DNA of 64,000 nucleotides. Source: Janthinobacterium sp. BJB426 (GTDB lineage Bacteria; Pseudomonadota; Gammaproteobacteria; Burkholderiales; Burkholderiaceae_D). Below are positions 53,494 through 63,743 of this stretch, in pieces. The notes beneath the pieces were generated by a model. It was given only the letters and a program-made list of their open reading frames with translations, did not search any database and was not told the DNA's origin. The number at the start of each line of letters is the position of its first letter. Within the stretch, counting starts at the first letter, position 1. The translations under genes and the position numbers were made by a program. The stretch lies in contig NZ_PDZL01000004.1 in assembly GCF_002735705.1 (NCBI RefSeq), forward strand, positions 372,001 to 436,000, given 5' to 3'.

Positions 53494-55482
53494 TTGATTT
53501 CCCCACTGAAATGGATTGCCGGCACGATGCTGTGTGTTGCATCGGCCTTGTCTCCCCTGGCCGCCCTGGCCCAGGTATCGACCACCGCAACGCCTGCCGC
53601 GCCCGACACGCGCAGCGAGGACGATGCCTTCCTGCTGCTGCGCGACGCCGCGCGCAAGGATGACGTCGAAAAAGCCGACTTTTATGCGGGGCGCCTGACG
53701 AATTACCAGATTCCATCGTATGTTGACTATTATCGGCTGAAACCGCGCATCAAACTGCTGACCGAGGCGCAATTTCGCGATTACCTGAACCGCTACAAGG
53801 GCAGTGCCATCGCCGACCGTTTCCGCAACGACTGGCTGCTGGAACTGGGTCGCAAGCGCGACTGGGTCGTGTTCGATGAGCAATACCCGCAATTCGCCCT
53901 CGATGACGACACCCAGCTCAAGTGCTATGCGCTGATGTCGCGCGCGGCCAAGGGCCAGAACGTGGCGTCCGAGGCGCGCAACCTGCTCGTCTCGCCGCCT
54001 GGTTATGGCGAAGCGTGTGGCAGCCTGATCGCGGCATTGGCGCAAAATGGCCAGTTCGACACGAACGACCTGTGGGCGCAGATCCGCCTGGCGGGCCAGA
54101 CGAATGCCACGGGCCCGGCGCGCCGCATCGCGCTGCTGCTGGGCGCGTCCGACGCGAAGATGGCGCAAGCCATCGATTTGCCCGCGCTGGTGCTGGCCAA
54201 GGGGGCGGGTCTAAGTCGCGCCGACCACGAGATGTACCTGGTGGCCGTCGGCCGCATGGCAAAAAGCACCTTGAAACTGGGCGTGGTGGCCTTGCAAAAG
54301 GCCAGTGCGCAACTGACGGCGCAGGAACAGGCCATCGGCTGGGCCAGCCTGGCCCTGCAAGCGTCGTACTCGCTTGCCCCGGAAGCATTTGAATATTGGC
54401 AAAAAACCAATGGCGCACCGTTGACCCAGGAGCAGATGCAGTGGAAGGCGCGTATTGCCTTGCGCGAAGGCAACTGGCCGCTGGTAAAGGCTGCCATCCA
54501 GGCCATGCCGGCCTCCCTGCGCGCCGACCCGACCTGGGTCTACTGGCTGGCGCGCGCGCAGCAGGCGGAAACGCCGGGTCGCCCGAACGCGCAGGCGGAC
54601 GCCCTGTACCGCACGATCAGTGAACAATCGAATTTCTACGGCTTGCTGGCCAATGAAGAGCTGGGCAACCACCTGGTCTTGCCGCCGCCGGGCCAGCCGA
54701 TCACGCCGGCGGAAATCGCCGCCATGGCCGCCAATCCGGGTTTGCAGCGCGCCTTGAAATTCTTCAACATGCGCTTGCGCTTCGAAGGCACGCGCGAGTG
54801 GAACTGGGAATTGCGTTCGATGACGGACAGGCAACATCTGGCGGCTGCGGAATTTGCGCGCCAGAACAATGTGCTCGACCGCATGGTCAACACCTCGGAC
54901 CGCACGCGCCTGGAAGTGGACTACACGCAGCGCTACCCGACGCCGCACGACGACGTCATGCACCCGGCCACGCAAACCCTGGGCCTGGACAAGGCGTGGG
55001 TGTATGGCTTGATCCGCCAGGAATCGCGCTTCATCATGGATGCGCAGTCGCACGTGGGCGCGTCCGGCCTGATGCAGGTGATGCCGTCGACGGCCCGTTA
55101 CGTCGCCAAGAAGATCGGCCTCACCGATTTCGTTACGGAAACCTTGAGCGACGTGCGCACCAACGTGTTGCTGGGCACGAATTACCTGAACATGGTGCTT
55201 GGCGGTCTCGACGGTTCGCAAGTGCTGGCCAGCGCCGCCTACAACGCGGGGCCGGGGCGCTTGCGCATCTGGCGCGCCACCATGACGCGTCCGCTGGAAG
55301 GCGCCGTCTTTGCCGAGATCATTCCGTACACGGAAACGCGCGGCTACGTGAAAAACGTGATGGCCAACGCCACCTATTATGCGGCCCTGTTCGAGAAGAG
55401 CCCGCAATCGCTGAAAGCCCGCCTGGGTACCGTGGGCCCGAAAAACAGCGCTGTTTCTGCCGATTTGCCATCATCCAACTAA
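53494..55482 (+). CDS. Soluble lytic transglycosylase (Slt family)
   Basis: A 662-residue periplasmic peptidoglycan-cleaving enzyme. The signal peptide spans about 1-27 (ALAQ). A long alpha-helical superhelix covers about 40-470 and the C-terminal lysozyme-like domain about 495-620. The catalytic Glu is E510 in LIRQESRF, and ASGLMQVMPSTA, GTNYLNMVLGG and AAYNAGPGRL follow. The frame opens with TTG at 53494, behind no clear ribosome site; an in-frame ATG lies at 53527. Confidence 0.92.
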   Translation: MISPLKWIAGTMLCVASALSPLAALAQVSTTATPAAPDTRSEDDAFLLLRDAARKDDVEKADFYAGRLTNYQIPSYVDYYRLKPRIKLLTEAQFRDYLNRYKGSAIADRFRNDWLLELGRKRDWVVFDEQYPQFALDDDTQLKCYALMSRAAKGQNVASEARNLLVSPPGYGEACGSLIAALAQNGQFDTNDLWAQIRLAGQTNATGPARRIALLLGASDAKMAQAIDLPALVLAKGAGLSRADHEMYLVAVGRMAKSTLKLGVVALQKASAQLTAQEQAIGWASLALQASYSLAPEAFEYWQKTNGAPLTQEQMQWKARIALREGNWPLVKAAIQAMPASLRADPTWVYWLARAQQAETPGRPNAQADALYRTISEQSNFYGLLANEELGNHLVLPPPGQPITPAEIAAMAANPGLQRALKFFNMRLRFEGTREWNWELRSMTDRQHLAAAEFARQNNVLDRMVNTSDRTRLEVDYTQRYPTPHDDVMHPATQTLGLDKAWVYGLIRQESRFIMDAQSHVGASGLMQVMPSTARYVAKKIGLTDFVTETLSDVRTNVLLGTNYLNMVLGGLDGSQVLASAAYNAGPGRLRIWRATMTRPLEGAVFAEIIPYTETRGYVKNVMANATYYAALFEKSPQSLKARLGTVGPKNSAVSADLPSSN

Positions 55483-55494
55483 AGCTCGCCGACC

Positions 55495-56211
55495 ATGCAA
55501 ACGACCATCCTTGATCCCAGCCTGACGCAAACCCTGGCCGCCGCGCGCGAGCCGGGCCTGACCCTCATCATCGGCAACAAGAATTACTCGTCCTGGTCGA
55601 TGCGCCCTTGGGTGGCCATGACAGCGTTCGGCATCCCGTTCCAGGAAGTGCGCGTGCTGCTCGACCAGAGCGACACGGCCACCAAAATTGCCGAATATTC
55701 GGCTTGCGGCCGGGTCCCCGTGCTGTTGGCGGGCGAGATCACGATCTGGGACAGCCTGGCCATCTGCGAATACCTTGCCGAGCAGTTTCCCGATAAACAC
55801 ATGTGGCCGCAAGACGTGGCCGCGCGCGCCATGGCGCGCTGTGTCTGCGCGGAAATGCACTCGGGTTTCACGGGCTTGCGCACGGATATGTCGATGAATA
55901 TCAAGGCGAAGTTGCCGGGACGTGGCCGCACGGCCGCCGCGCAGGCGGACATCGGCCGCATCAGTGAAATCTGGGAAGAGTGTTTATCGCGCTTTGGCCA
56001 CCACCAGTTCCTGTTTGGCGACTTTTCCATTGCCGATGCGTATTTCGCCCCCGTCGTCATGCGTTTCCGCACGTATGGCGTGAGCCTGGCGCCGGCCCTG
56101 AACGCGTATTGCGAGCGCGTGCAGGCGCACCCGGCCGTGGCCCGCTGGATCATGGAAGCGCTGGCGGAGACGGAAGTTGCTGCCAAGCACGATGCGGAAC
56201 TGCCTGATTAA
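55495..56211 (+). CDS. Glutathione S-transferase family protein
   Basis: A 238-residue GST. The N-terminal thioredoxin-like domain has NYSSWSMRPWVAM with Ser/Tyr candidates for glutathione activation, SACGRVPVL (cis-Pro) and WDSLAICEYLAEQF; the C-terminal helical domain has GDFSIADAYFAPV. The substrate is unknown. It starts 12 bases after slt and precedes cca by 12, suggesting one transcript. Confidence 0.9.
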   Translation: MQTTILDPSLTQTLAAAREPGLTLIIGNKNYSSWSMRPWVAMTAFGIPFQEVRVLLDQSDTATKIAEYSACGRVPVLLAGEITIWDSLAICEYLAEQFPDKHMWPQDVAARAMARCVCAEMHSGFTGLRTDMSMNIKAKLPGRGRTAAAQADIGRISEIWEECLSRFGHHQFLFGDFSIADAYFAPVVMRFRTYGVSLAPALNAYCERVQAHPAVARWIMEALAETEVAAKHDAELPD

Positions 56212-56223
56212 GAAAAGAGTGTT

Positions 56224-57336
56224 ATGAAGATATACACGGTCGGTGGCGCGGTGCGCGACCAACTGCTGGGCTTGCCCGTGAAAGACCACGACCACGTTGT
56301 CGTCGGCGCCACGCCGGAAGACATGCTGCGCCGGGGCTTCCGGCCCGTCGGCAAGGATTTCCCCGTGTTTTTGCACCCGAAGACGCAGGAAGAATACGCG
56401 CTGGCCCGCACGGAACGCAAGACGGCGCCCGGCTACCGGGGCTTCGTCTTCCACACGGCGCCCGACGTCACCCTGGAAGACGACCTGGTGCGGCGCGATC
56501 TCACCATCAACGCCATCGCGCAAGCCGAGGACGGTAGCCTGACCGACCCGTTCGGCGGTATTCAGGATATCGAGAACAAAATCTTCCGCCACGTTTCCGA
56601 TGCGTTCGGTGAAGACCCCGTGCGCATCTTGCGCCTGGCCCGCTTTGCCGCCCGTTTTCATACTTTCACTGTGGCACCGGCCACCATGGAACTGATGCGC
56701 CGGATGGTGCAGGACGGCGAAGTCGACGCCCTGGTGGCCGAGCGCGTGTGGCAGGAAGTGGCAAAAGGATTGATGGAAGCGCGGCCGTCGCGCATGCTGA
56801 CGGTGCTGCACGAATGCGGCGCGCTGGCGCGCATCATGGGCGAAATCAGCATCAGCGAACGCTTGCTGCAAGTGATCGACCATGCCGCCGTGCAAGGTCA
56901 TGACTTGCCCGTGCGCTTTGCCGTCTTGATGCTGCATATGAGCAAGGATGCCATCGAACAGCTGAGCGAGCGCCTGCGCGTGCCCAACGAGTGCCGCGAA
57001 CTGGCCATCATGGCGGCGCGCGAGTTGCATAATATCAACGGCGCGCTGGCGCTGAGCGCCGAAGAACTGGTGAGCTTGTGCGAGCGCTGCGACGGCTTGC
57101 GCAAGCCGCAGCGTTTCGTGCAGATGCTGGACGCCATCGCCTGCGATGTGCATGCACAGGATCCTGTATTTCCACAGTCCGCGTGGCTGCAAGCCATGCT
57201 GGCGGCCGTGCGCGGTGTCGATGCGGGAGCACTGGCACAAGCTTGCGCACAGGAACCGAAACGCATTCCGGCCGTCATCCATGCGGCGCGCGTGGAGGCC
57301 GTCACGAACGTGATCAGCCGTACGGAACTCCCATGA
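56224..57336 (+). CDS. cca: CCA-adding tRNA nucleotidyltransferase with lost HD motif
   Basis: A 370-residue class II CCA-adding enzyme. The nucleotidyltransferase core is intact: GGAVRD at 7-12, D21-H-D23 as metal ligands, RRDLTINAIA (90-99) and EDPVRILRLARFAARF (130-145). The C-terminal HD domain is altered: at about 237-242, where E. coli Cca has CHDLGKG, this protein has MLHMSKD, and the following His-rich stretch of about 20 residues is missing. The length is about 40 residues below E. coli Cca. The CCA-adding activity should remain; the phosphohydrolase activity should not. Confidence 0.93.
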   Translation: MKIYTVGGAVRDQLLGLPVKDHDHVVVGATPEDMLRRGFRPVGKDFPVFLHPKTQEEYALARTERKTAPGYRGFVFHTAPDVTLEDDLVRRDLTINAIAQAEDGSLTDPFGGIQDIENKIFRHVSDAFGEDPVRILRLARFAARFHTFTVAPATMELMRRMVQDGEVDALVAERVWQEVAKGLMEARPSRMLTVLHECGALARIMGEISISERLLQVIDHAAVQGHDLPVRFAVLMLHMSKDAIEQLSERLRVPNECRELAIMAARELHNINGALALSAEELVSLCERCDGLRKPQRFVQMLDAIACDVHAQDPVFPQSAWLQAMLAAVRGVDAGALAQACAQEPKRIPAVIHAARVEAVTNVISRTELP

Positions 57337-58046
57337 CCCTGCCCAAATTGTTCCAGAACCCGTTTCGCCGCTGGCTGAGCCGTAGCGGCGGCGGGCGTCC
57401 GAGTGTGCTCGTCAAACAGTTGCATGAGCGCGACCGGCGCCGCATGATGAAGCATTTTCTTTCTCTTGAGAAAAGCGACCGCCTGCTGCGCTTCGGCAGC
57501 GCCTTGCCCGATGAATTGGTGGCTCAGTACGTGCAGAAGATGGATTTCTCGCGCGACATGATCTACGGCGTCTACAACAGCCTGTTCAAGCTGGTGGGGG
57601 TGGGGCATCTGGCGTTCGCGCCGAAGGACACGTCGCCGGCGAAAAGTGTCGTCACGGACAAGGAGCAGGTGGCCGAGTTTGGCGTGTCCGTGTCAAAATC
57701 CATGCGTGGCATGGGGGTCGGGTCAAAACTGTTCGAGCGGGCGGCGATTCACTGCCGCAACAACGATGTCGATACCCTGTACATGCACTGTCTGTCGTCG
57801 AACAAGACGATGATGCATATCGCCAAGAAGGCGGGCATGGAAATCCAGCGCGACTATGGCGAAGCCGATGCCTATCTGAAACTGTTGCCGCCGAACCCGA
57901 GCAGCATGCTGCAGGAAGCCGTGCAGGAGCAGTTCGCCATGTTCGACTACACGTTCAAGGCGAATGCGCGCGCCGCGTTCAAACTGTGGGATCGCTTGCC
58001 GGGGCGCAAGAAGAAGCCCGGACCGCCGGCACCACCGTCACAGTAA
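57333..58046 (+). CDS. GNAT-family N-acetyltransferase
   Basis: A 237-residue protein with a GNAT acetyl-CoA domain (about residues 25-185). The motif A region reads FGVSVSKSMRGMGVGSKLFERAA, with the RGMGVG pyrophosphate loop. The N- and C-terminal tails are basic and Pro-rich. The substrate is unknown. Its ATG overlaps the cca stop (ATGA), hinting at a tRNA- or translation-linked role, which is inference. Its 3' end overlaps the Lrp-type gene by 9 bases in convergent orientation. Confidence 0.87.
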   Translation: MTLPKLFQNPFRRWLSRSGGGRPSVLVKQLHERDRRRMMKHFLSLEKSDRLLRFGSALPDELVAQYVQKMDFSRDMIYGVYNSLFKLVGVGHLAFAPKDTSPAKSVVTDKEQVAEFGVSVSKSMRGMGVGSKLFERAAIHCRNNDVDTLYMHCLSSNKTMMHIAKKAGMEIQRDYGEADAYLKLLPPNPSSMLQEAVQEQFAMFDYTFKANARAAFKLWDRLPGRKKKPGPPAPPSQ

Positions 58047-58562
58047 GGGCAGGGCCGTCGTATCCTTGATGCGCTGCAAGGCAAAGCTTGATTTCACATC
58101 CAGCACGGCCGGGTGGCGCAGCAGGGTCGCCATCATGAAGCGCGAAAAGTGCTCCATGTCTTCCACGTGCACGCGCAGCAGGTAATCCATCTCCCCCGTC
58201 ATCGCATAGCAGGCCACCACTTCCGGCCATTGCGCCACCGCCACGGCGAAGTCGGCGCGCGGCGAGGTGTTCGTCACCAGGTTCGGTGCCAGCACCCTTG
58301 CCGTGCTGTGGGCGGTGGCATCGCTGTGCTTTTCCAGCCGCACGTTCACATAGGCGAGCAGGCCCAGGCCGATCTTTTCCGGGTCCAGCAGGGCCACGTA
58401 CTGGCGGATCACGCCCGCTTCTTCCAGCCGTTTGACGCGGCGCAAGCATGGCGACGGCGACAGGCTGACCTGCTCGGCCACGTCCTGGTTCGACAGGCGG
58501 CCATCGGCCTGCAGGACGGCGAGGATCTTGCGATCCGTTTTATCCAGCGTAATTTTGCTCAT
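58038..58562 (-). CDS. Lrp/AsnC-family transcriptional regulator
   Basis: A 174-residue regulator with an N-terminal helix-turn-helix (LDKTDRKILAVLQADGRLSNQDVAEQVSLSPSPCLRRVKRLEEAGVI; about 6-55) and a C-terminal RAM effector domain with GEMDYLLRVHVEDMEHFSRF. Such regulators often respond to amino acids. It is divergent from hpd and likely controls it and possibly itself, through the palindromes at 58588-58614. The ATG at 58562 follows GGAGG. Confidence 0.93.
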   Translation of the reverse strand: MSKITLDKTDRKILAVLQADGRLSNQDVAEQVSLSPSPCLRRVKRLEEAGVIRQYVALLDPEKIGLGLLAYVNVRLEKHSDATAHSTARVLAPNLVTNTSPRADFAVAVAQWPEVVACYAMTGEMDYLLRVHVEDMEHFSRFMMATLLRHPAVLDVKSSFALQRIKDTTALPLL

Positions 58563-58587
58563 GCTTCCTCCGGTGGTTCTTGTTTCA

Positions 58588-58614
58588 CGCAATATTATTG
58601 CGCAAATCATGATT
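58588..58614. promoter_or_regulatory. Palindromes between lrp-type gene and hpd
   Basis: A 15-bp inverted repeat CGCAAT-ATT-ATTGCG (58588-58602) and a perfect 10-bp palindrome AATCATGATT (58605-58614), both AT-rich, lie between the divergent genes. They fit Lrp/AsnC-type operators. Confidence 0.65.
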
Positions 58615-58655
58615 GTTCGGGAGATCTTTGGCATTTAATGCCCACAGACCGCGCC

Positions 58656-58661
58656 TATACT
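58656..58661 (+). promoter_or_regulatory. -10 box of hpd
   Basis: TATACT, a good sigma-70 -10 hexamer, 27 bases before the hpd ATG. No good -35 is found at 16-18 bases, consistent with activation by the divergent regulator. Confidence 0.5.
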
Positions 58662-58687
58662 GTGCGCTACTTCTTGGAGGAGACATC

Positions 58688-59815
<1,128 letters not shown>

Positions 59816-60022
59816 TGTTGCTTTGTAATAAACGGTAGTAAAAACAGCAGCAAAAAGGTGAGAACACAGGAGTGCAGCGCAGCAAAGAACTGCGCGCATT
59901 CCTGTGGTAGTCTACGACAAACAAGTCATTTTTCCGCACCGGCATTGTCCACAAGGCACAGTCGGTACGTGTGAGTTCAACCGACTTTGCACGCGTAGCA
60001 CAGAGAATAATGGAGACAAGTA

Positions 60023-63000
60023 ATGAATGCACCAATCAAGGGCTCGAGTCTTGAGCCGGGCGCGCACGCGTCTGAAATTTCGCTAAACGATAAATACACG
60101 CTCGAGCGTGGCCGCGCCTTCATGACGGGCACGCAAGCGCTGATCCGCCTGCCCATGCTGCAGCGCGAGCGCGACCTGAAGGCTGGCCTGAATACGGCCG
60201 GCTACATCACCGGTTACCGCGGTTCGCCTGTGACGTCCGTCGACATGACGGCGATCAAGGCCAAGAAATACCTCGATGAACATCACGTCAAATTCCACCC
60301 TGGCCTGAACGAAGACCTGGCCGCCACGGCCGTCTGGGGCACGCAGCAAACGAACTTGTTCGAAGACGCGAAATACGATGGCGTGTTCGGCATGTGGTAT
60401 GGCAAGGGCCCCGGCGTCGACCGCTGCGGCGACGTGTTCAAGCACGCCAATAACGCCGGTTCCGCCAAGCACGGCGGCGTGCTGGTGCTGGCCGGCGACG
60501 ACCATGCGGCCAAATCCTCGTCCACGGCGCACCAGTCCGACCATATCCTGAACGCGTGCGGCATTCCCGTGCTGTATCCGTCGTCGGTGCAGGAATACAT
60601 CGATTACGGCTTGCATGCGTGGGCCATGAGCCGCTACACGGGGCTATGGGTGTCGATGAAATGCGTGACCGACATCATCGAGTCGGGCGCCGCCGTCGAT
60701 TTCGACCCGGATCGCGTGCAGATCACCCTGCCGACGGACTTCGAGATGCCGGCCGGTGGCTTGAACATCCGCTGGCCCGACACGGTGCTGGAACAAGAAG
60801 TCCGCATGAACAGCTACAAATGGTATGCGGCGCTGGCGTATGCGCGTGCCAACAAGCTCAATAAAATCATCTGGGACAGCCCGAAGGCGCGCATCGGCAT
60901 CATCACGGCCGGCAAATCGTATCTCGACACGCGCCAGGCGCTGGCCGACCTCGGCATCGACGAGCAGACGGCGTCCGACATCGGCATCCGTCTGTACAAG
61001 ATCGGCATGACCTGGCCGCTGGAAGCGGACGGCGTGCATGAATTCGCCAAGGGCCTCGATGAAATCCTCGTGGTGGAAGAAAAGCGGCAAATCCTCGAAT
61101 ATGCGCTGAAGGAAGAACTGTACAACCTGAAGGATGGCGAGCGTCCGCGCGTGGTCGGCAAGTTCGACGACACGGGCGAATGGAGCAACCAGAAGGGCAC
61201 GGGCCACGGCGACTGGCTGCTGCCGGCCACGTATGAGCTGAACCCGGCCATGATCGCCCGCGCGATTGCCAGCCGTATCTCGCGCTACTACGCGGGCCAC
61301 CCGGTCGAGCAGCGCGTGAAGGAGCGCATCGCCTACCTCGAAGCCAAAGAGAATGTGCTCAAAGCGATCAGCGTGAAACCCGATCCGCAAAAGGACCGCA
61401 CGCCGTTCTTCTGCTCCGGCTGCCCGCACAACAGTTCCACGAAAGTGCCGGAAGGCTCGCGCGCGCTGGCTGGCATCGGCTGCCACTACATGGTGCTGTG
61501 GATGGACCGCGAAACGTCGACATTTACCCACATGGGCGCCGAAGGCGTCACGTGGGTGGGGCAGGCGCCGTTCACGAATGAAAAGCACGTGTTTACCAAC
61601 CTCGGTGACGGCACGTATTTCCACTCGGGCATCCTGGCCATCCGCGCCGCCGTCTCGGCCAAGGTGAACATCACCTATAAAATCCTGTTCAATGATGCGG
61701 TCGCCATGACGGGCGGCCAGGAATTCGACGGTCCTTTGTCTCCGGCCATCATTTCGCGCCAGATCGCCGCCGAAGGCGTGGGCCCGATCATCGTCGTCAC
61801 GGATGAACCGGAAAAATACCCGGACGATTACGCCTGGGCGGAAGGCGTCACCGTGCGCCACCGTTCGGAACTGATGGATGTGCAGCGCGAACTGCGCGAC
61901 ATGCCGGGCGTGTCGGCCATGATCTACGACCAGACCTGCGCCTCGGAAAAACGCCGCCGCCGGAAACGCAATGAATACCCGGATCCAGCCAAGCGCGCCG
62001 TCATCAATGAAGCCGTCTGCGAAGGCTGCGGCGACTGCTCCGTGCAATCTAACTGCCTGTCGGTGGAACCGCTGGAAACGGAACTGGGGCGCAAGCGCCA
62101 GATCAACCAGTCGTCCTGCAACAAGGATTTTTCGTGCACGACGGGCTTCTGCCCCAGCTTCGTGACGGTGGAAGGCGGCGGCCTGAAAAAGCCGAAGAAG
62201 GCAGCTGCCGCCGACAAGGACGCGCCAGCCGTGCCGGCCTTGCCGACGCCAAACATTCCCTCGACGGCCGAGCCGTTCGGCATCCTGGTCACCGGCATCG
62301 GCGGCACGGGTGTGGTGACCGTCGGCCAGATCCTGGCCATGGCGGCCCACGTGGAAGGCAAGGGCTGTTCCGTGCTCGACATGAGCGGCCTGGCGCAAAA
62401 AGGCGGCCCCGTGATGTCGCACGTGCGTCTGGCGGACCGCCAGGAAGACATCCACTCGACGCGCGTCGGCACGGGCGCGGCCGACCTGGTGATCGGTTGC
62501 GACCTGATCGTCACGGCCAGCCGCGACGCGCTGTCGCGCATGGGAGAAGGCCGCAGCTGGGCCATGATCAACTCGACCAGTTCGTCGACGGCCGCCTTCG
62601 TGAAGAATCCGGACTGGCAATTCCCCGGTGCTTCCGCGCGCATGGAAATCGAAAAGGCGTGCGGCAGCGACCACGTGGACTTCATCGACGCGGGCCAGAT
62701 CGCCACGGCACTGATGGGCGATTCGATCGCCACGAATATGTTCATGCTGGGCTATGCCTGGCAAAAGGGCAAGGTGCCATTGAGCGAAGCGTCCATCATG
62801 AAGGCCATCGACTTGAACAACGTCTCGGTGGCGTTCAACAAGGCCGCCTTCAACTGGGGCCGCGCGGGCGCTCACGATACGGCCAGCCTGGTGCGCATGA
62901 CCACACCGGCGAAAGTGGTGGAATTCAAGCGCATCGAAACGCTCGACGACCTGATCGAAAAACGCGTGGCCCTGCTGACGGCCTACCAGGACCGCGCGTA

Positions 63001-63619
63001 TGCGCAGCAGTATCTGGACTTCATCAAACAGGTGCGCGCCGCCGAAAGCGCCCTGAATGGCCCGCACTTGCGTCTGACGGAAGCCGTGGCCCGCTACTTC
63101 TACAAGCTGATGGCGTACAAGGACGAGTATGAAGTGGCGCGTCTGTACACGGACGGCGCCTTCCAGGCGAAGATCGCCGCCATGTTCGAAGGCGACATCA
63201 AGCTCAAGTTCCACCTGGCGCCGCCGATCATGGCCAAGACGGACGCCCAGGGCCACCTGGTGAAGAAGGAATTCGGCCCGTGGATGATGAAGGCGTTCGG
63301 CGTACTGGCCAAGTTCAAGGGCTTGCGCGGCACGGCTTTCGACGTGTTCGGCCATACGGCCGAGCGCAAGATGGAGCGTGCGCTGATTCTCGAATACCGC
63401 GCGACGGTGGGCGGCTTGCTGCCGAAACTGACGACGGCCAAGCTGGCGCAAGCCGTGGCGATCGCCAGCATCCCGGAAGACATCCGCGGCTATGGCCATG
63501 TGAAGGAGCGTCATTTGAAGGCGGCGAAAGAGAAGGAAGCCAGTTTGCTGATCGCCTTTAACGCGCCGACGCCGCTGCCGCCCGTCGTGGCGGCGCCCGT
63601 GGCGGCCACCGTGGCGTGA
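60023..63619 (+). CDS. Fused indolepyruvate ferredoxin oxidoreductase
   Basis: A 1198-residue cytosolic enzyme that oxidatively decarboxylates aryl 2-oxo acids (indolepyruvate, phenylpyruvate) to aryl-acyl-CoA. It is a single-chain fusion. The TPP and pyruvate-oxidoreductase-type alpha part covers about 1-650, with GCPHNSSTKVPEG and GGQEFDGPLSP. An iron-sulfur module has C666 onward (CEGCGDC, later CNKDFSCTTGFCP), and a gamma-type domain starts near residue 745 (GILVTGIGGTGVVTVGQIL). Its place after hpd and the Lrp-type regulator points to aromatic amino acid catabolism. The electron acceptor is not encoded here. Confidence 0.93.
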   Translation: MNAPIKGSSLEPGAHASEISLNDKYTLERGRAFMTGTQALIRLPMLQRERDLKAGLNTAGYITGYRGSPVTSVDMTAIKAKKYLDEHHVKFHPGLNEDLAATAVWGTQQTNLFEDAKYDGVFGMWYGKGPGVDRCGDVFKHANNAGSAKHGGVLVLAGDDHAAKSSSTAHQSDHILNACGIPVLYPSSVQEYIDYGLHAWAMSRYTGLWVSMKCVTDIIESGAAVDFDPDRVQITLPTDFEMPAGGLNIRWPDTVLEQEVRMNSYKWYAALAYARANKLNKIIWDSPKARIGIITAGKSYLDTRQALADLGIDEQTASDIGIRLYKIGMTWPLEADGVHEFAKGLDEILVVEEKRQILEYALKEELYNLKDGERPRVVGKFDDTGEWSNQKGTGHGDWLLPATYELNPAMIARAIASRISRYYAGHPVEQRVKERIAYLEAKENVLKAISVKPDPQKDRTPFFCSGCPHNSSTKVPEGSRALAGIGCHYMVLWMDRETSTFTHMGAEGVTWVGQAPFTNEKHVFTNLGDGTYFHSGILAIRAAVSAKVNITYKILFNDAVAMTGGQEFDGPLSPAIISRQIAAEGVGPIIVVTDEPEKYPDDYAWAEGVTVRHRSELMDVQRELRDMPGVSAMIYDQTCASEKRRRRKRNEYPDPAKRAVINEAVCEGCGDCSVQSNCLSVEPLETELGRKRQINQSSCNKDFSCTTGFCPSFVTVEGGGLKKPKKAAAADKDAPAVPALPTPNIPSTAEPFGILVTGIGGTGVVTVGQILAMAAHVEGKGCSVLDMSGLAQKGGPVMSHVRLADRQEDIHSTRVGTGAADLVIGCDLIVTASRDALSRMGEGRSWAMINSTSSSTAAFVKNPDWQFPGASARMEIEKACGSDHVDFIDAGQIATALMGDSIATNMFMLGYAWQKGKVPLSEASIMKAIDLNNVSVAFNKAAFNWGRAGAHDTASLVRMTTPAKVVEFKRIETLDDLIEKRVALLTAYQDRAYAQQYLDFIKQVRAAESALNGPHLRLTEAVARYFYKLMAYKDEYEVARLYTDGAFQAKIAAMFEGDIKLKFHLAPPIMAKTDAQGHLVKKEFGPWMMKAFGVLAKFKGLRGTAFDVFGHTAERKMERALILEYRATVGGLLPKLTTAKLAQAVAIASIPEDIRGYGHVKERHLKAAKEKEASLLIAFNAPTPLPPVVAAPVAATVA

Positions 63620-63642
63620 TGCGGTGAACTTCACGCTGTAGC

Positions 63643-63670
63643 AATGGCGCCTGCGGGCGCCATTTTTTTT
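63643..63670 (+). terminator. Terminator of the ior gene
   Basis: A perfect 9-bp stem AATGGCGCC/GGCGCCATT with a 4-base loop, then a run of T, 24 bases past the stop. Confidence 0.9.
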
Positions 63671-63743
63671 GTATCAAAGAAAACAACGCCTGTTTGTAAA
63701 AAGTCTTATAATTTTTCGATAATTTCTTTTCGGAAAGTTCGTC

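Noticed and set aside
60644-63634. A 996-residue open frame on the minus strand
   Set aside because: It is the antisense shadow of the ior gene. Its translation is low-complexity His/Arg/Gln-rich without domains, as expected from GC-rich codon usage on the other strand.
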